From a virus: a stretch of 64,000 bases of DNA. The position numbers were made by a program, and so were the translations under genes. Numbering within the stretch: position 1 is the first letter of the stretch; each line of letters begins with the position of its first letter. The notes under the pieces are model-generated. The model was not told the DNA's origin and ran no database searches. It saw only the letters and a list, made by a program, of their open reading frames with translations. Shown here in pieces: positions 37,184 through 44,072 of the stretch. Location: the IMG/VR virus record IMGVR_UViG_3300033145_001136, positions 38,948-102,947 of that record. The stretch is one strand, 5' to 3'.

Positions 37184-37709
37184 TGTCACCCTCCAAGACA
37201 TAGAATACCACATCCGATGGTGGTAGAAGTAATGCTTTAGCCGGATTTTCATCCGGATACCCAACTGGAATTATACTTATTGGTCGCAACCAAGTTGGTA
37301 ATCCAAGTATACCTTCCACCTGAATTTCATCGAATGCCCCAATCCAACACGCTCCTAATCCCATATCGTGGATTGCTAGTAACCCATTCTGTATTGCTGC
37401 CGCCGCATCAAGAAGCGCATAAAGAGAACTACCACGTACGCCATACTTTGCCGCACTACGCTGCAAATCGGCGCACACAACTATCACTAATGGTGCGTCT
37501 CCTATGAACATCTGTTTAAGGCTGGCCTCTGCCAGCTCTCTTTGTATGCGTTTGTTAGTTACAAAAACAAATCTACGACTTTGTAAATTCCCCGCACTAG
37601 GGGCAATCATCATAGCCTCTAAAATTTGTTCAACGTCTTCATCAGCGATTGGATTATTTGTGAATTTCCTAATACTTCTACGCGAATTTGCCAGTTCGAT
37701 AAAGCTCAT
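37176..37709 (-). CDS. Nitroreductase-family flavoprotein
   Basis: 177 residues, the compact size of FMN-dependent nitroreductases. NSRRSIRKFTNNPI holds the Arg-rich FMN phosphate site, and APSAGNLQSRRFVFV, LYALLDAAAAIQNGLLAIHDMGLGACWIG and IIPVGYPDE match the family in order. Such enzymes reduce flavins, nitro compounds or quinones with NAD(P)H; BluB, which makes the B12 lower ligand, is a distant relative, but I see no BluB-specific evidence. The substrate is unknown. GGGGTG precedes the ATG, which overlaps the previous stop. Confidence 0.82.
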   Translation of the reverse strand: MSFIELANSRRSIRKFTNNPIADEDVEQILEAMMIAPSAGNLQSRRFVFVTNKRIQRELAEASLKQMFIGDAPLVIVVCADLQRSAAKYGVRGSSLYALLDAAAAIQNGLLAIHDMGLGACWIGAFDEIQVEGILGLPTWLRPISIIPVGYPDENPAKALLLPPSDVVFYVLEGDND

Positions 37710-37876
37710 TTAGTTTCACCCCTTACGTAAATATCGATATAGCATTTTTTACACAACTGTCCAACACCCTCTATATAAAAATTGCGACTTTTGATGTGTG
37801 TTGATGGGTGGTGTGGTGTGTCAGCACCACAACTAACACATTTATCGCGTTCTGGTCCCTCTTGTGTTTCGTTCAC
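37706..37876 (-). CDS. Small zinc-ribbon protein
   Basis: 56 residues from GTG 37876 (GAGGAG five bases upstream, GTGA overlap with the upstream stop). Four cysteines as CVSCGADTPHHP...GQLCKKC form a probable zinc ribbon. A longer upstream reading would overlap the neighbour by 150 bases and is not supported. Function unknown. Confidence 0.65.
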   Translation of the reverse strand: MNETQEGPERDKCVSCGADTPHHPSTHIKSRNFYIEGVGQLCKKCYIDIYVRGETK

Positions 37877-38436
37877 TTTGGCTCCTCTATACCTACAATA
37901 ATTGAGCGACTGAGTATCGTTTTGATGCACTCTATAGCAGGAAATGATCCGAATGTATTGATTGCTTCCTGTATCTCTCTCTGTTCTTTCTCCATGCTGG
38001 CGCACCTGGCTTGCCACTTGTGCCATTCATTAACAGCCTCATCCTTTTCTTCTTCGGTAAGGATAAGTTTACTCCGCAATTCCGTACACTTGGCTGACAG
38101 TAATTCTTGTCGGTCAATGGCATCAAGAAACTCCCAGTCAGCCTGCTCACCAGACAAGCCATGCTTCTCCATTAGGTCGATGATTGCCCCTGCGAGCTTA
38201 TTGCGCTCTCTCGCCCCACTGAATCGTGCTTCTCGTACATCGTCTTGTAGTCCCTCCACCTGCTCACCGAGTGTGGAAGCTTTGGAGAGTGCCAATTCTG
38301 CGAGTTCAGAATCCACGATCATCCAGTTGCCCGTTGCTTCATCGAGATAGTGCCACGCCTTTGTCGGTGATTTCCTAAATCTGACGGCATGGTATCCATC
38401 GGTTTTCACTTCTATCTCCTGTTCTCTATCACTCAT
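37873..38436 (-). CDS. Coiled-coil protein of unknown function
   Basis: 187 residues. The N-terminal ~45 residues look like a small beta domain (YHAVRFRKSPTKAWHYLDEATGNW); the rest is heptad-rich. The coil shares STLGEQVEGLQDDV and KWQARCASMEKE with ITALGEQVEELDEML and KLQARCANTERV of the 267-residue protein at 46.4 kb, so the two are related by segment duplication. Function unknown. Confidence 0.65.
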   Translation of the reverse strand: MSDREQEIEVKTDGYHAVRFRKSPTKAWHYLDEATGNWMIVDSELAELALSKASTLGEQVEGLQDDVREARFSGARERNKLAGAIIDLMEKHGLSGEQADWEFLDAIDRQELLSAKCTELRSKLILTEEEKDEAVNEWHKWQARCASMEKEQREIQEAINTFGSFPAIECIKTILSRSIIVGIEEPK

Positions 38437-38446
38437 GGCTCACCCC

Positions 38447-38638
38447 TTATCCTGTCGGCTCGACCGGCTCGACGAATGTTGTGTGGTAATCCTCGTATTT
38501 CTTCAGGGTCAGCAGCTTGCTCTGAAGTTCAGTCAGCGAGATCGTGACCCTTCTGAAATCAGGCCCGACGCCGGTGTGTACCAGTGCGCCATAATTACCT
38601 ATCACGACAGTCAACCTTCTCGGCTTTCTCTCACTCAT
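38447..38638 (-). CDS. Small unknown protein
   Basis: 63 residues from ATG 38638, which forms an ATGA overlap with the repeat protein upstream. RRLTVVIGNYGALVHTGVGPDFRRVTISLTELQSKLLTL suggests a compact alpha/beta fold. No family recognised. Confidence 0.6.
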   Translation of the reverse strand: MSERKPRRLTVVIGNYGALVHTGVGPDFRRVTISLTELQSKLLTLKKYEDYHTTFVEPVEPTG

Positions 38639-39204
38639 GGCTTCATCCTCGGCGGCTTCGGGTAGTGCTTGCGTACGATGTCGGCACATCTTGCCAGCCA
38701 CTCCTTGCGCTTGTCGGCGGCATCGGCGGCATAGACGGCATCGGCGGCAGCATTGGCAGCATCGGCGGCATAGACGGCATCGGCGGCATAGACGGCGGCA
38801 TCGGCGGCATAGACGGCGACATAGGCGGCGGCATCGGCGACATAGACGGCGGCATCGGCGGCATAGACGGCGACATAGGCGGCATCGGCGGCATAGACGG
38901 CGACACGTACTTCATCCAGCGTAGCCTCGCCGGTTACCCACTTCTCTGCTACCTGAACGGCCTTCTTGTTTTCTTTCGGCATCCACTTCCATGCTGTCCT
39001 TGCACACTCACAGGCAGCAGATACCAGCACCTTGCGGCTCTTGCTCTCGGGCTTACCGCATACAGCACCTGCCAGCCAGAGCATCCAGTCGCCTCGTTTG
39101 CACTCTTGCCATGCTTCTGCCAAGGTTTTGTAATCTCTCGCCCATTCAACGGCTTCTGAGCAGGCGTGAAGTTTCTCCAGTTTACTACTCCAGTGGTCAC
39201 TCAT
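38635..39204 (-). CDS. YAADA-repeat protein
   Basis: 189 residues. The N-terminal ~95 residues are a helical domain with conserved Trp and Cys (WLAGAVCG, VSAACECARTAW, EKWVTGEATLDEVR). Residues ~100-167 are a low-complexity tract built from AVYAADA/AYVA units, encoded by the GC-rich DNA repeat at 38.71-38.91 kb. A basic tail follows (KRKEWLARCADIVRKHYP). Ala-rich tails of this kind are seen in some phage proteins and may vary in copy number between strains. Function unknown. Confidence 0.7.
   Translation of the reverse strand: MSDHWSSKLEKLHACSEAVEWARDYKTLAEAWQECKRGDWMLWLAGAVCGKPESKSRKVLVSAACECARTAWKWMPKENKKAVQVAEKWVTGEATLDEVRVAVYAADAAYVAVYAADAAVYVADAAAYVAVYAADAAVYAADAVYAADAANAAADAVYAADAADKRKEWLARCADIVRKHYPKPPRMKP
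38713..38905. repeat. GC-rich coding tandem repeat (GGCGGCATAGACGGC-type units)
   Basis: About 190 bases made of imperfect 9-15 base units such as ggcggcatcggcggcatagacggc, in multiples of three so that the minus-strand frame stays open. The composition is far above the surrounding DNA. Likely to expand and contract by slippage. Not CRISPR: no unique spacers. Confidence 0.9.
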
Positions 39205-39916
39205 GGCTACCTCCTGAGTCGTGGGCGGTGAGAAACAGCTTGGCCTTCGTTAGCCATTCCAGCCATTCACCGAAGTCGCCTTGCGGTCCGAGTTCTTCCC
39301 ATGTTGCCACTTCGCCGTTTAGGTGCAATCCATCGACTCCATGCGATTCAGCAATCAGGTCATCCATGCCTTCGATGCAATCACGTATGACCGCATCCTT
39401 GCGAGCGATGGTCTGGGCCTGTGAGTCAATGTGGGAGAGGAGGATGCGACAATAAGCCACCCATTGTCTTTCTGCTCCACTGAGAGATTTCTGCCATGAG
39501 GGGGTTTCTGCACGTTCGACATACTCCCGTATCTCCTCCACTCGGCCAGGCTCCTCAGCAGGGGCGGCGAGTGGTCCGTTATTCAGCGCTTCGTCGATTT
39601 TCACACGGTCAACATGAATACCGAGTAATACCTTTTCGCGTCCATCGTGTTCAGGCCCCCAAATTAGCATCCCATTGATAAAGATGCTGATTTCATTGTA
39701 TTCCAATACATCGATCCAGACTTTCTCTTGCTCCGCAGGACTATCGGGAGCAGGGGCGGGGGGCACTTGATTCCATGCCGCCACTTCTTCCGGGGTATTG
39801 CATGACGGACAACCTGGATCGACACAGTCCATAGAGTCAGGTGAATCATTGGTTTTACATGAACAATTACCGAGATATCTTTTCCCACAATCTTCACACC
39901 ATTTCCAATCAGTCAT
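39197..39916 (-). CDS. Modular protein with Cys-rich N-terminus and PAPAPDSP linker
   Basis: 239 residues. The N-terminus WCEDCGKRYLGNCSC plus CVDPGCPSC is a probable zinc module of the kind that trims to phage Lar-like or restriction-alleviation ribbons (not proven). A linker QVPPAPAPDSPAEQEKVW follows, then EEPGRVEEIREYVE and a helical C-terminal part. The linker and the EEPxRVEEIR segment recur in the protein at 46.4-47.2 kb. Its stop overlaps the next ATG by 8 bases. Confidence 0.65.
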   Translation of the reverse strand: MTDWKWCEDCGKRYLGNCSCKTNDSPDSMDCVDPGCPSCNTPEEVAAWNQVPPAPAPDSPAEQEKVWIDVLEYNEISIFINGMLIWGPEHDGREKVLLGIHVDRVKIDEALNNGPLAAPAEEPGRVEEIREYVERAETPSWQKSLSGAERQWVAYCRILLSHIDSQAQTIARKDAVIRDCIEGMDDLIAESHGVDGLHLNGEVATWEELGPQGDFGEWLEWLTKAKLFLTAHDSGGSHE

Positions 39917-40227
39917 TGGTCTACCTCCCGCTCAACAGGTAAGCTCCGATGGGGCATATCGGGTCCACCACCGTTCGTTACTTTCCGCCAGCCAGACCCG
40001 TCCTCGTTGTCGATGTAGAACGGTTCCTGTTCTGGATATCTGTCGCTCCATACCTTGACGGCCTCGCGCTCGGTTCCTTCGAGTCCGTTATGCCAGTAGG
40101 TAGATACCTCGCATGGACCAACAATCACTCTGACGCGGGTCGCCTCGCACGGCTCGTAGTTCCAGCAGGTTCGCAGCCCATCAACCGACTTTAGCGGAGT
40201 CAACGGCTTCATAGGGCGTAGGTTCAT
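39913..40227 (-). CDS. Unknown protein
   Basis: 104 residues from ATG 40227 (GAGGAGGG upstream). Contains CWNYEPCEATRVRVIVGPCEVSTYW and EREAVKVWSDRYPEQEP, a short beta-rich fold plausible for a Lar-type or nucleic-acid-binding ribbon but not assignable. ATGA overlap with its downstream gene. Confidence 0.6.
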   Translation of the reverse strand: MNLRPMKPLTPLKSVDGLRTCWNYEPCEATRVRVIVGPCEVSTYWHNGLEGTEREAVKVWSDRYPEQEPFYIDNEDGSGWRKVTNGGGPDMPHRSLPVEREVDQ

Positions 40228-40236
40228 CACCCCTCC

Positions 40237-40584
40237 TCAATTCCAAAGGTGAAAGTACCACTCGGCAAGCAGGTGGAGCCCCCTGTCAACCTCAACATAC
40301 TCGTCCTCTGTGAGTATATCGCCATCCCCTTCCATAATAGACAATTCAAAGGCTCTTATCATCTGTTCGATAATCTCTACCCATTTTTCTTGTGTAATGT
40401 CGAATGGATGACCACCAGTAAATTCTTTGAAGTGGCGCAGTCGCGGCAAAAGCCACTTTGCCTGCGCATAGAACAGGCACCATGTGTCGGCATAATCGAA
40501 TCCGTGTCGTAGTTGAAACATCTTTCGTCCGATCCATCGCCTAAATAATCTCGGCCAATGTTTGGCTTTATACCTAAGACTCAC
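40237..40584 (-). CDS. Unknown protein
   Basis: 115 residues with a basic N-terminus (LRYKAKHWPRLFRRWIGRK), an aromatic core and an acidic segment (EGDGDILTEDEYVEVDR). GTG start at 40584 overlaps the previous stop as GTGA. No family recognised. Confidence 0.6.
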   Translation of the reverse strand: MSLRYKAKHWPRLFRRWIGRKMFQLRHGFDYADTWCLFYAQAKWLLPRLRHFKEFTGGHPFDITQEKWVEIIEQMIRAFELSIMEGDGDILTEDEYVEVDRGLHLLAEWYFHLWN

Positions 40585-40835
40585 TTCTCTCCTCCTCCCG
40601 GTGCGGCTGGCTGTTTGGGCTCCATAGTAAGCACGGTTGTATCACCGGAATTGCTGGTTTTGTTCGCTCCACCGATTATTGTTAATGCTCGGAAGAACGC
40701 ATCGCTGAGTCTATTCAGGTTACTCAATGCCTCATGTTGGGTGGCTCCTTCAGCGATACAGCCTGGGTACTCCTGGTAGTAAGCAGCATATTCTTCGGCT
40801 TCGGAGCCAACAATAATAATAGTTAAATTGTACAT
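40581..40835 (-). CDS. HicB-like protein
   Basis: 84 residues from ATG 40835 (GGAGGAG six bases upstream). MYNLTIIIVGSEAEEYAAYYQEYPGCIAEGATQHEALSNL matches the RNase H-like fold of HicB antitoxins, with the family's PGC...G.T..EAL pattern. No HicA-like toxin is adjacent and there is no C-terminal DNA-binding domain, so it may be an orphan antitoxin or counter-toxin carried by the phage. The C-terminal tail is Pro/Gly-rich. Confidence 0.65.
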   Translation of the reverse strand: MYNLTIIIVGSEAEEYAAYYQEYPGCIAEGATQHEALSNLNRLSDAFFRALTIIGGANKTSNSGDTTVLTMEPKQPAAPGGGEK

Positions 40836-40836
40836 C

Positions 40837-41208
40837 CTACTCTCCTCCTCTGTTCTCGGTGACTGGCTCATGGCTGGCGTACCATTCGGCCTTACCTTCT
40901 CGCTCAAGTTCCTCCATAATAGACCACGTGGGGTCTTCATGGCCATACCCAACCTCCATACGCTCCTCTTCTTTAAGACCATCAAGAGGTAATTCTTCCT
41001 GATCAGGTCTCTTCTCCAATACCTGAATACGATCTGCCCTGATCTCTATCTGTGTACGCTTCTCGCCCGTCTCTGTCTCCCATTCACTGCTGACCAGCCT
41101 GCCCATTACAAATACAAGTGAGCCTTTAGCAGTGCTTTCATACACTCTCTCAGCTAAACCTTCCCATGCAACTACATCGATAAAGCACGTCTCTGTCTTC
41201 CAGTCATC
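40837..41208 (-). pseudogene. ssb: ssb remnant lacking its N-terminus
   Basis: The frame from 41208 to the TAG at 40837 encodes the second half of a bacterial SSB: CFIDVVAWEGLAERVYEST, KGSLVFVMGRLVSSEWETETG, EIRADRIQVLEKR and an acidic tail. About the first 45 residues of the OB-fold are missing and there is no start codon until a GTG at 41145, inside the fold. The piece is in the same frame as the 177-residue gene before it and is separated only by that gene's TGA. Either a fusion-deletion remnant or, less likely, a readthrough extension. Confidence 0.7.
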
Positions 41209-41742
41209 TCATTCTCCACTCGTGAGTCTGTAAATGATCTCCATTTTCTCATCTGGTTGTAACCCAGCAACTTTTATAGCGTCTATCATCTTGGCGGTAT
41301 CAACAGTCTCACTATTACCAGTGTATAAAAATTTGGCTTTATCCGCCCTATCTTTCATTAGTTTAATTACCGCCTTTTTAGTGATCATAACATCGCCTTC
41401 ATATTTTTCTATGCCGGTCTCCATAGCGGATATCAAATACTCAAATGCGTCTTTCCATGAGCTAGATGTATTTTTCTTTGTTGTAAGATACAATGCCCGT
41501 CCATCTTCTGCTTCTAATACGATAGATGTACCAAGTAATTTCAAAAGCGTAGTCGCCTGCTCGTTACGTAATTTTTCTTCTGTTTTTGCTTTTTCATTGG
41601 CCTGGATTCTAGCATCATTGTGCTTAAACCAATCGCCTACACGCGCTAACACAAACTCATGATCGCTATCCCTAAGCATTTCTTCACTATCAAGTAATTC
41701 TTGCTCATCATCTGGAAACAGCATCTCTGCTTTATATTTCAT
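41209..41742 (-). CDS. Unknown protein directly fused in frame to the ssb remnant
   Basis: 177 residues, largely helical, with an acidic N-terminus and a central AKTEEKLRNEQATTLLKLLGTSIVLE segment and DRADKAKFLYTGNSETVDTAKMID near the end. No family recognised. ATGA overlap with the gene before it. It ends in TGA immediately followed, in the same frame, by SSB-like coding sequence. Confidence 0.65.
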   Translation of the reverse strand: MKYKAEMLFPDDEQELLDSEEMLRDSDHEFVLARVGDWFKHNDARIQANEKAKTEEKLRNEQATTLLKLLGTSIVLEAEDGRALYLTTKKNTSSSWKDAFEYLISAMETGIEKYEGDVMITKKAVIKLMKDRADKAKFLYTGNSETVDTAKMIDAIKVAGLQPDEKMEIIYRLTSGE

Positions 41743-41975
41743 TCCTCGTCTTCTCTCTTGTCTTTGATTAATATTCGATTATAAACCCTACGATGTTCCG
41801 CCTGACACGCTCTACATCTGCTAATCTTTGATTGATCTTGAACCCGAATTCGTCTATATGGCACATGTCCATGCGCAAACTGTATTTCACCTTCTTCATC
41901 TAGATACCCAAAACAAGAAATATCTATCGTTATCACCATAGTATATCTATCATAATCCTCTATCATATTTATCAT
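41739..41975 (-). CDS. CxxC/GH paralogue family, copy 1
   Basis: 78 residues from ATG 41975 (ATGA overlap). The core ISCFGYLDEEGEIQFAHGHVPYRRI followed by ISRCRACQAEHRRVY matches four other small proteins of this window (43.2, 43.7, 45.1 and 50.0 kb). The pattern is Cys-x-GY-acidic-G-(F/Y)A-x-GH ... R ... RCxAC. His and Cys placement suggests one bound zinc. Function unknown. Confidence 0.7.
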   Translation of the reverse strand: MINMIEDYDRYTMVITIDISCFGYLDEEGEIQFAHGHVPYRRIRVQDQSKISRCRACQAEHRRVYNRILIKDKREDEE

Positions 41976-42277
41976 AATGACATACAGGCTAATAGAATAC
42001 CCGCCTCCATTAGCAATATGCATTTAGTAATTATCGGGTGATCTATTGGAAAGTAGAATATTTCAAGCAATGATCCAACTATGAGTGATTTCCGTAATTT
42101 CACATCTTCGCGTACATCTATAATAATATTCTTGAGATTACTGGCATACTCGGCATCTGCACTCTGCATTGCTGCTTCATATGCCACTTCGCAAATTAAT
42201 TCCAAGTCTTCTTTATTTACTACAGCCCTACGTTCCGGACGACTAATGACCCCTTCTCTTCCATCTGTATTATACAT
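41972..42277 (-). CDS. Unknown protein with hydrophobic C-terminus
   Basis: 101 residues from ATG 42277. Helical N-terminal part (LELICEVAYEAAMQSADAEYASNL); the last ~35 residues are hydrophobic (SLLEIFYFPIDHPIITKCILLMEAGILLACM), possibly a membrane segment. No family recognised. Confidence 0.6.
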   Translation of the reverse strand: MYNTDGREGVISRPERRAVVNKEDLELICEVAYEAAMQSADAEYASNLKNIIIDVREDVKLRKSLIVGSLLEIFYFPIDHPIITKCILLMEAGILLACMSL

Positions 42278-42288
42278 GTTGTTATCCT

Positions 42289-42471
42289 TTATGGAAGTGT
42301 GCCAAGTAGCCATTTCTCAATTACCAATTCCCGTTCGACACTCTGTAAACTACGGCCAATTAGCGCTTCCACTAAATCGGCTAATTGTGGATGTGGTCCA
42401 TCTGGTGTTGTCTCTAATGTGACAGCCTTTATAAATTGGACTGCCTCATCAATGTTTGTCGGTTTTCGCAT
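42289..42471 (-). CDS. Small unknown protein
   Basis: 60 residues from ATG 42471, overlapping the GroES-like stop by one base (TAATG). A helical protein with TTPDGPHPQLADLVEALIG. No family recognised. Confidence 0.6.
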   Translation of the reverse strand: MRKPTNIDEAVQFIKAVTLETTPDGPHPQLADLVEALIGRSLQSVERELVIEKWLLGTLP

Positions 42472-42806
42472 TAGGCCTGGCATATGATATCTACCTCCTC
42501 ATCCGTTACGTGAAGCGCAATATCCATTTCGTGTACAAACATTTCCATATCGTCTTGCTCAATACGATCCAATTTACTACCGCCAACAAATGGGTCTATC
42601 AATACTCGCATACCCTTCTTTATTTCTGGGTCCAACACCCCAACTCCAACTGCCAGAACTCTTGCAGTCCATCGTCTATGAAAGGCTATTGCTGAATCTG
42701 GGGCTATAAGCCCATGTGGTAGTGGTGGAGCTTTTTCCCTCCGAACAACCACTCTGCGACCCAATGGTTTGGCTCTTTCAAAATCTACTGGCTCAAGCTC
42801 CGCCAT
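42471..42806 (-). CDS. GroES-like co-chaperonin
   Basis: 111 residues. KPLGRRVVVRREKAPPLPHGLIAPD, RVLAVGVGVLDPEIKKGMRVLIDPFVGG and a C-terminal FVHEMDIALHV strand follow the Cpn10 pattern (kPlgdRVvVk...gtG...G....vk.GD.Vly......E.d.....vi). It would cap GroEL, as T4 gp31 does for head protein folding. The mobile-loop region (HGLIAPDSAIAFHRRW) lacks the usual GGI(V/M)L sequence, so GroEL binding may differ. GGAGGATC precedes the ATG. Confidence 0.7.
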   Translation of the reverse strand: MAELEPVDFERAKPLGRRVVVRREKAPPLPHGLIAPDSAIAFHRRWTARVLAVGVGVLDPEIKKGMRVLIDPFVGGSKLDRIEQDDMEMFVHEMDIALHVTDEEVDIICQA

Positions 42807-43116
42807 ATTGATCCTCCGTCTTTGGTATTGCGTTTACCTTCTCCTCCAAATATATCCCCAGCTTTGCAAACTCTTTTCCTGCATTATGTATTATTGGTGC
42901 TTGATTGTTCTCCTCTGAAAGCATACCCGTTAACCACTCAAGTTGGTCAGAAATTGCTTTATTTATGTTGTCCAATCCATTTGTAAGGTCTGTGTCGATT
43001 ACTTCAATTTCCGCAAGCCTATTTTGAATGAGGATCAGTGTACCAAGACTATAACGTATCCATGTCGAAACAACTCGTTCCATGTCTTCAATTGAAAACA
43101 CATTTAAGTCTGACAT
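42793..43116 (-). CDS. Unknown helical protein
   Basis: 107 residues from ATG 43116 with TTGGAGGTGG upstream. Helical throughout (EDMERVVSTWIRYSLGTLILIQNRLAEIE). No family recognised. It follows the 19-base inverted repeat and overlaps the GroES-like gene by 14 bases. Confidence 0.6.
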   Translation of the reverse strand: MSDLNVFSIEDMERVVSTWIRYSLGTLILIQNRLAEIEVIDTDLTNGLDNINKAISDQLEWLTGMLSEENNQAPIIHNAGKEFAKLGIYLEEKVNAIPKTEDQYGGA

Positions 43117-43135
43117 CGCCCACCTCCAACATGAT

Positions 43136-43185
43136 TGTGGGCATAGTGTGCCATTACTGTTTAGATATGGCACACTATGCCCACA
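43136..43185. promoter_or_regulatory. Perfect 19-base inverted repeat in an intergenic gap
   Basis: Arms at 43136-43154 and 43167-43185 (TGTGGGCATAGTGTGCCAT and its complement) around a 12-base loop, between the CxxC paralogue (stop 43216) and the next gene (start 43116). No T-run follows in the minus direction, so it is not a standard intrinsic terminator. It could be an mRNA stability or processing hairpin, or a protein-binding operator. Confidence 0.8.
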
Positions 43186-43215
43186 AATGCGATCAAGCGT
43201 ATGTATATTAACCTA

Positions 43216-43584
43216 CTACTTGGTACCCATTTTAGCCAACTCAGCTTTCGATGTTTTAACAACGGCTTCGAGATTGCTCTTCTGCTCTTTCGTGAGATCG
43301 TCTCCCATATCCTTGAGAGTCTTTTCAGCGTTCGTTGTCTGCTCTTTGAGACGCTTAACAGTCTGTGCCTTGCGCCTATTGGCACCCCTACTACGATGCT
43401 GTATTTTCGCATGCATTTTCTGACATGCTTCACATCGCGTAACAGATGGGTTAGGCACGGCAAGAAGCCTAATATCCTCATGGCCCTCAGCAAATTGCTT
43501 TTTACCATTTTCATCGATGTATCCTTCACACCTAATCGGGATGGTGCCCGTTTTTGTGATTTTGGTTGCTGTTGATTCCGCCAC
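43216..43584 (-). CDS. CxxC/GH paralogue family, copy 2
   Basis: 122 residues from GTG 43584 (GGAGG nine bases upstream). Core IPIRCEGYIDENGKKQFAEGHEDIRLL then VTRCEACQKMHAKI is the clearest form of the family. A Lys-rich coiled C-terminal half (KQTVKRLKEQTTNAEKTL-like heptads) is added. Likely zinc-binding; function unknown. An overlapping frame at 43161-43631 is a shadow. Confidence 0.72.
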   Translation of the reverse strand: MAESTATKITKTGTIPIRCEGYIDENGKKQFAEGHEDIRLLAVPNPSVTRCEACQKMHAKIQHRSRGANRRKAQTVKRLKEQTTNAEKTLKDMGDDLTKEQKSNLEAVVKTSKAELAKMGTK

Positions 43585-43703
43585 TGGTAATAACCTCCGT
43601 GGTAAAGTATTGTGTCTATGAACAACGGCACGAGTGCCGCCCTATCTACTTCTAGTATTGGCTGATGTGAATATGCCGTAAAAAGAATTGGTGTTCGTTC
43701 TAT

Positions 43704-44060
43704 CTAAAATGGTGACATCTTGATGATTTTTGGCTGTATTCCTAGTTTAATTCGCTTTATTGCTTCATCAAACTCTGTCTTAGGTATGTTTTCTTTATGT
43801 TCCATTATTAATGCACTTGCGCGGTCTTGTGCCTCACGAGTCAACAGAAATCGCACCAGAGGGAATTGTTTAAGTGCATCGCGCTTTTTCTTACAATATT
43901 CTTTATGACATTTCGAACACACATGCCTTGCTCGATCTATAGATTGTCTGGGGACCATTAATCTACCCATACAATCTTCGGCATATGTTACATTATTTGT
44001 AATTGGGTCAATGTAGCCATCACACCTAACTTCTAATTTGGCTTCGACCTCTTCATACAC
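43704..44060 (-). CDS. CxxC/GH paralogue family, copy 3
   Basis: 118 residues from GTG 44060 (AAAGGAGG upstream). EVRCDGYIDPITNNVTYAEDCMGRLMV then HVCSKCHKEYCKKKRD; the GH pair is replaced by DC, so the metal site may be four-Cys. The C-terminal half is helical and basic. The 119 bases between this gene and copy 2 hold a short CGGCA/TGCCG hairpin near 43627-43640 and no gene. Confidence 0.68.
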   Translation of the reverse strand: MYEEVEAKLEVRCDGYIDPITNNVTYAEDCMGRLMVPRQSIDRARHVCSKCHKEYCKKKRDALKQFPLVRFLLTREAQDRASALIMEHKENIPKTEFDEAIKRIKLGIQPKIIKMSPF

Positions 44061-44072
44061 CTTGCTCCTCCT

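Noticed and set aside
37176-37709. BluB, making the B12 lower ligand for the class II reductase
   Set aside because: The family is right but nothing specific to BluB is visible; general nitroreductase is the safer call.
38713-38905. CRISPR array
   Set aside because: Repeats are short, imperfect, directly adjacent and in frame with a coding gene; there are no spacers.
38637-38924. His/Arg-rich plus-strand and Met/Pro-rich minus-strand frames over the repeat
   Set aside because: They are artefacts of reading the trinucleotide-periodic repeat in other frames.
43161-43631. 156-codon minus-strand frame
   Set aside because: Shadow of the CxxC/GH paralogue at 43216-43584, which has family support and a better ribosome binding site.
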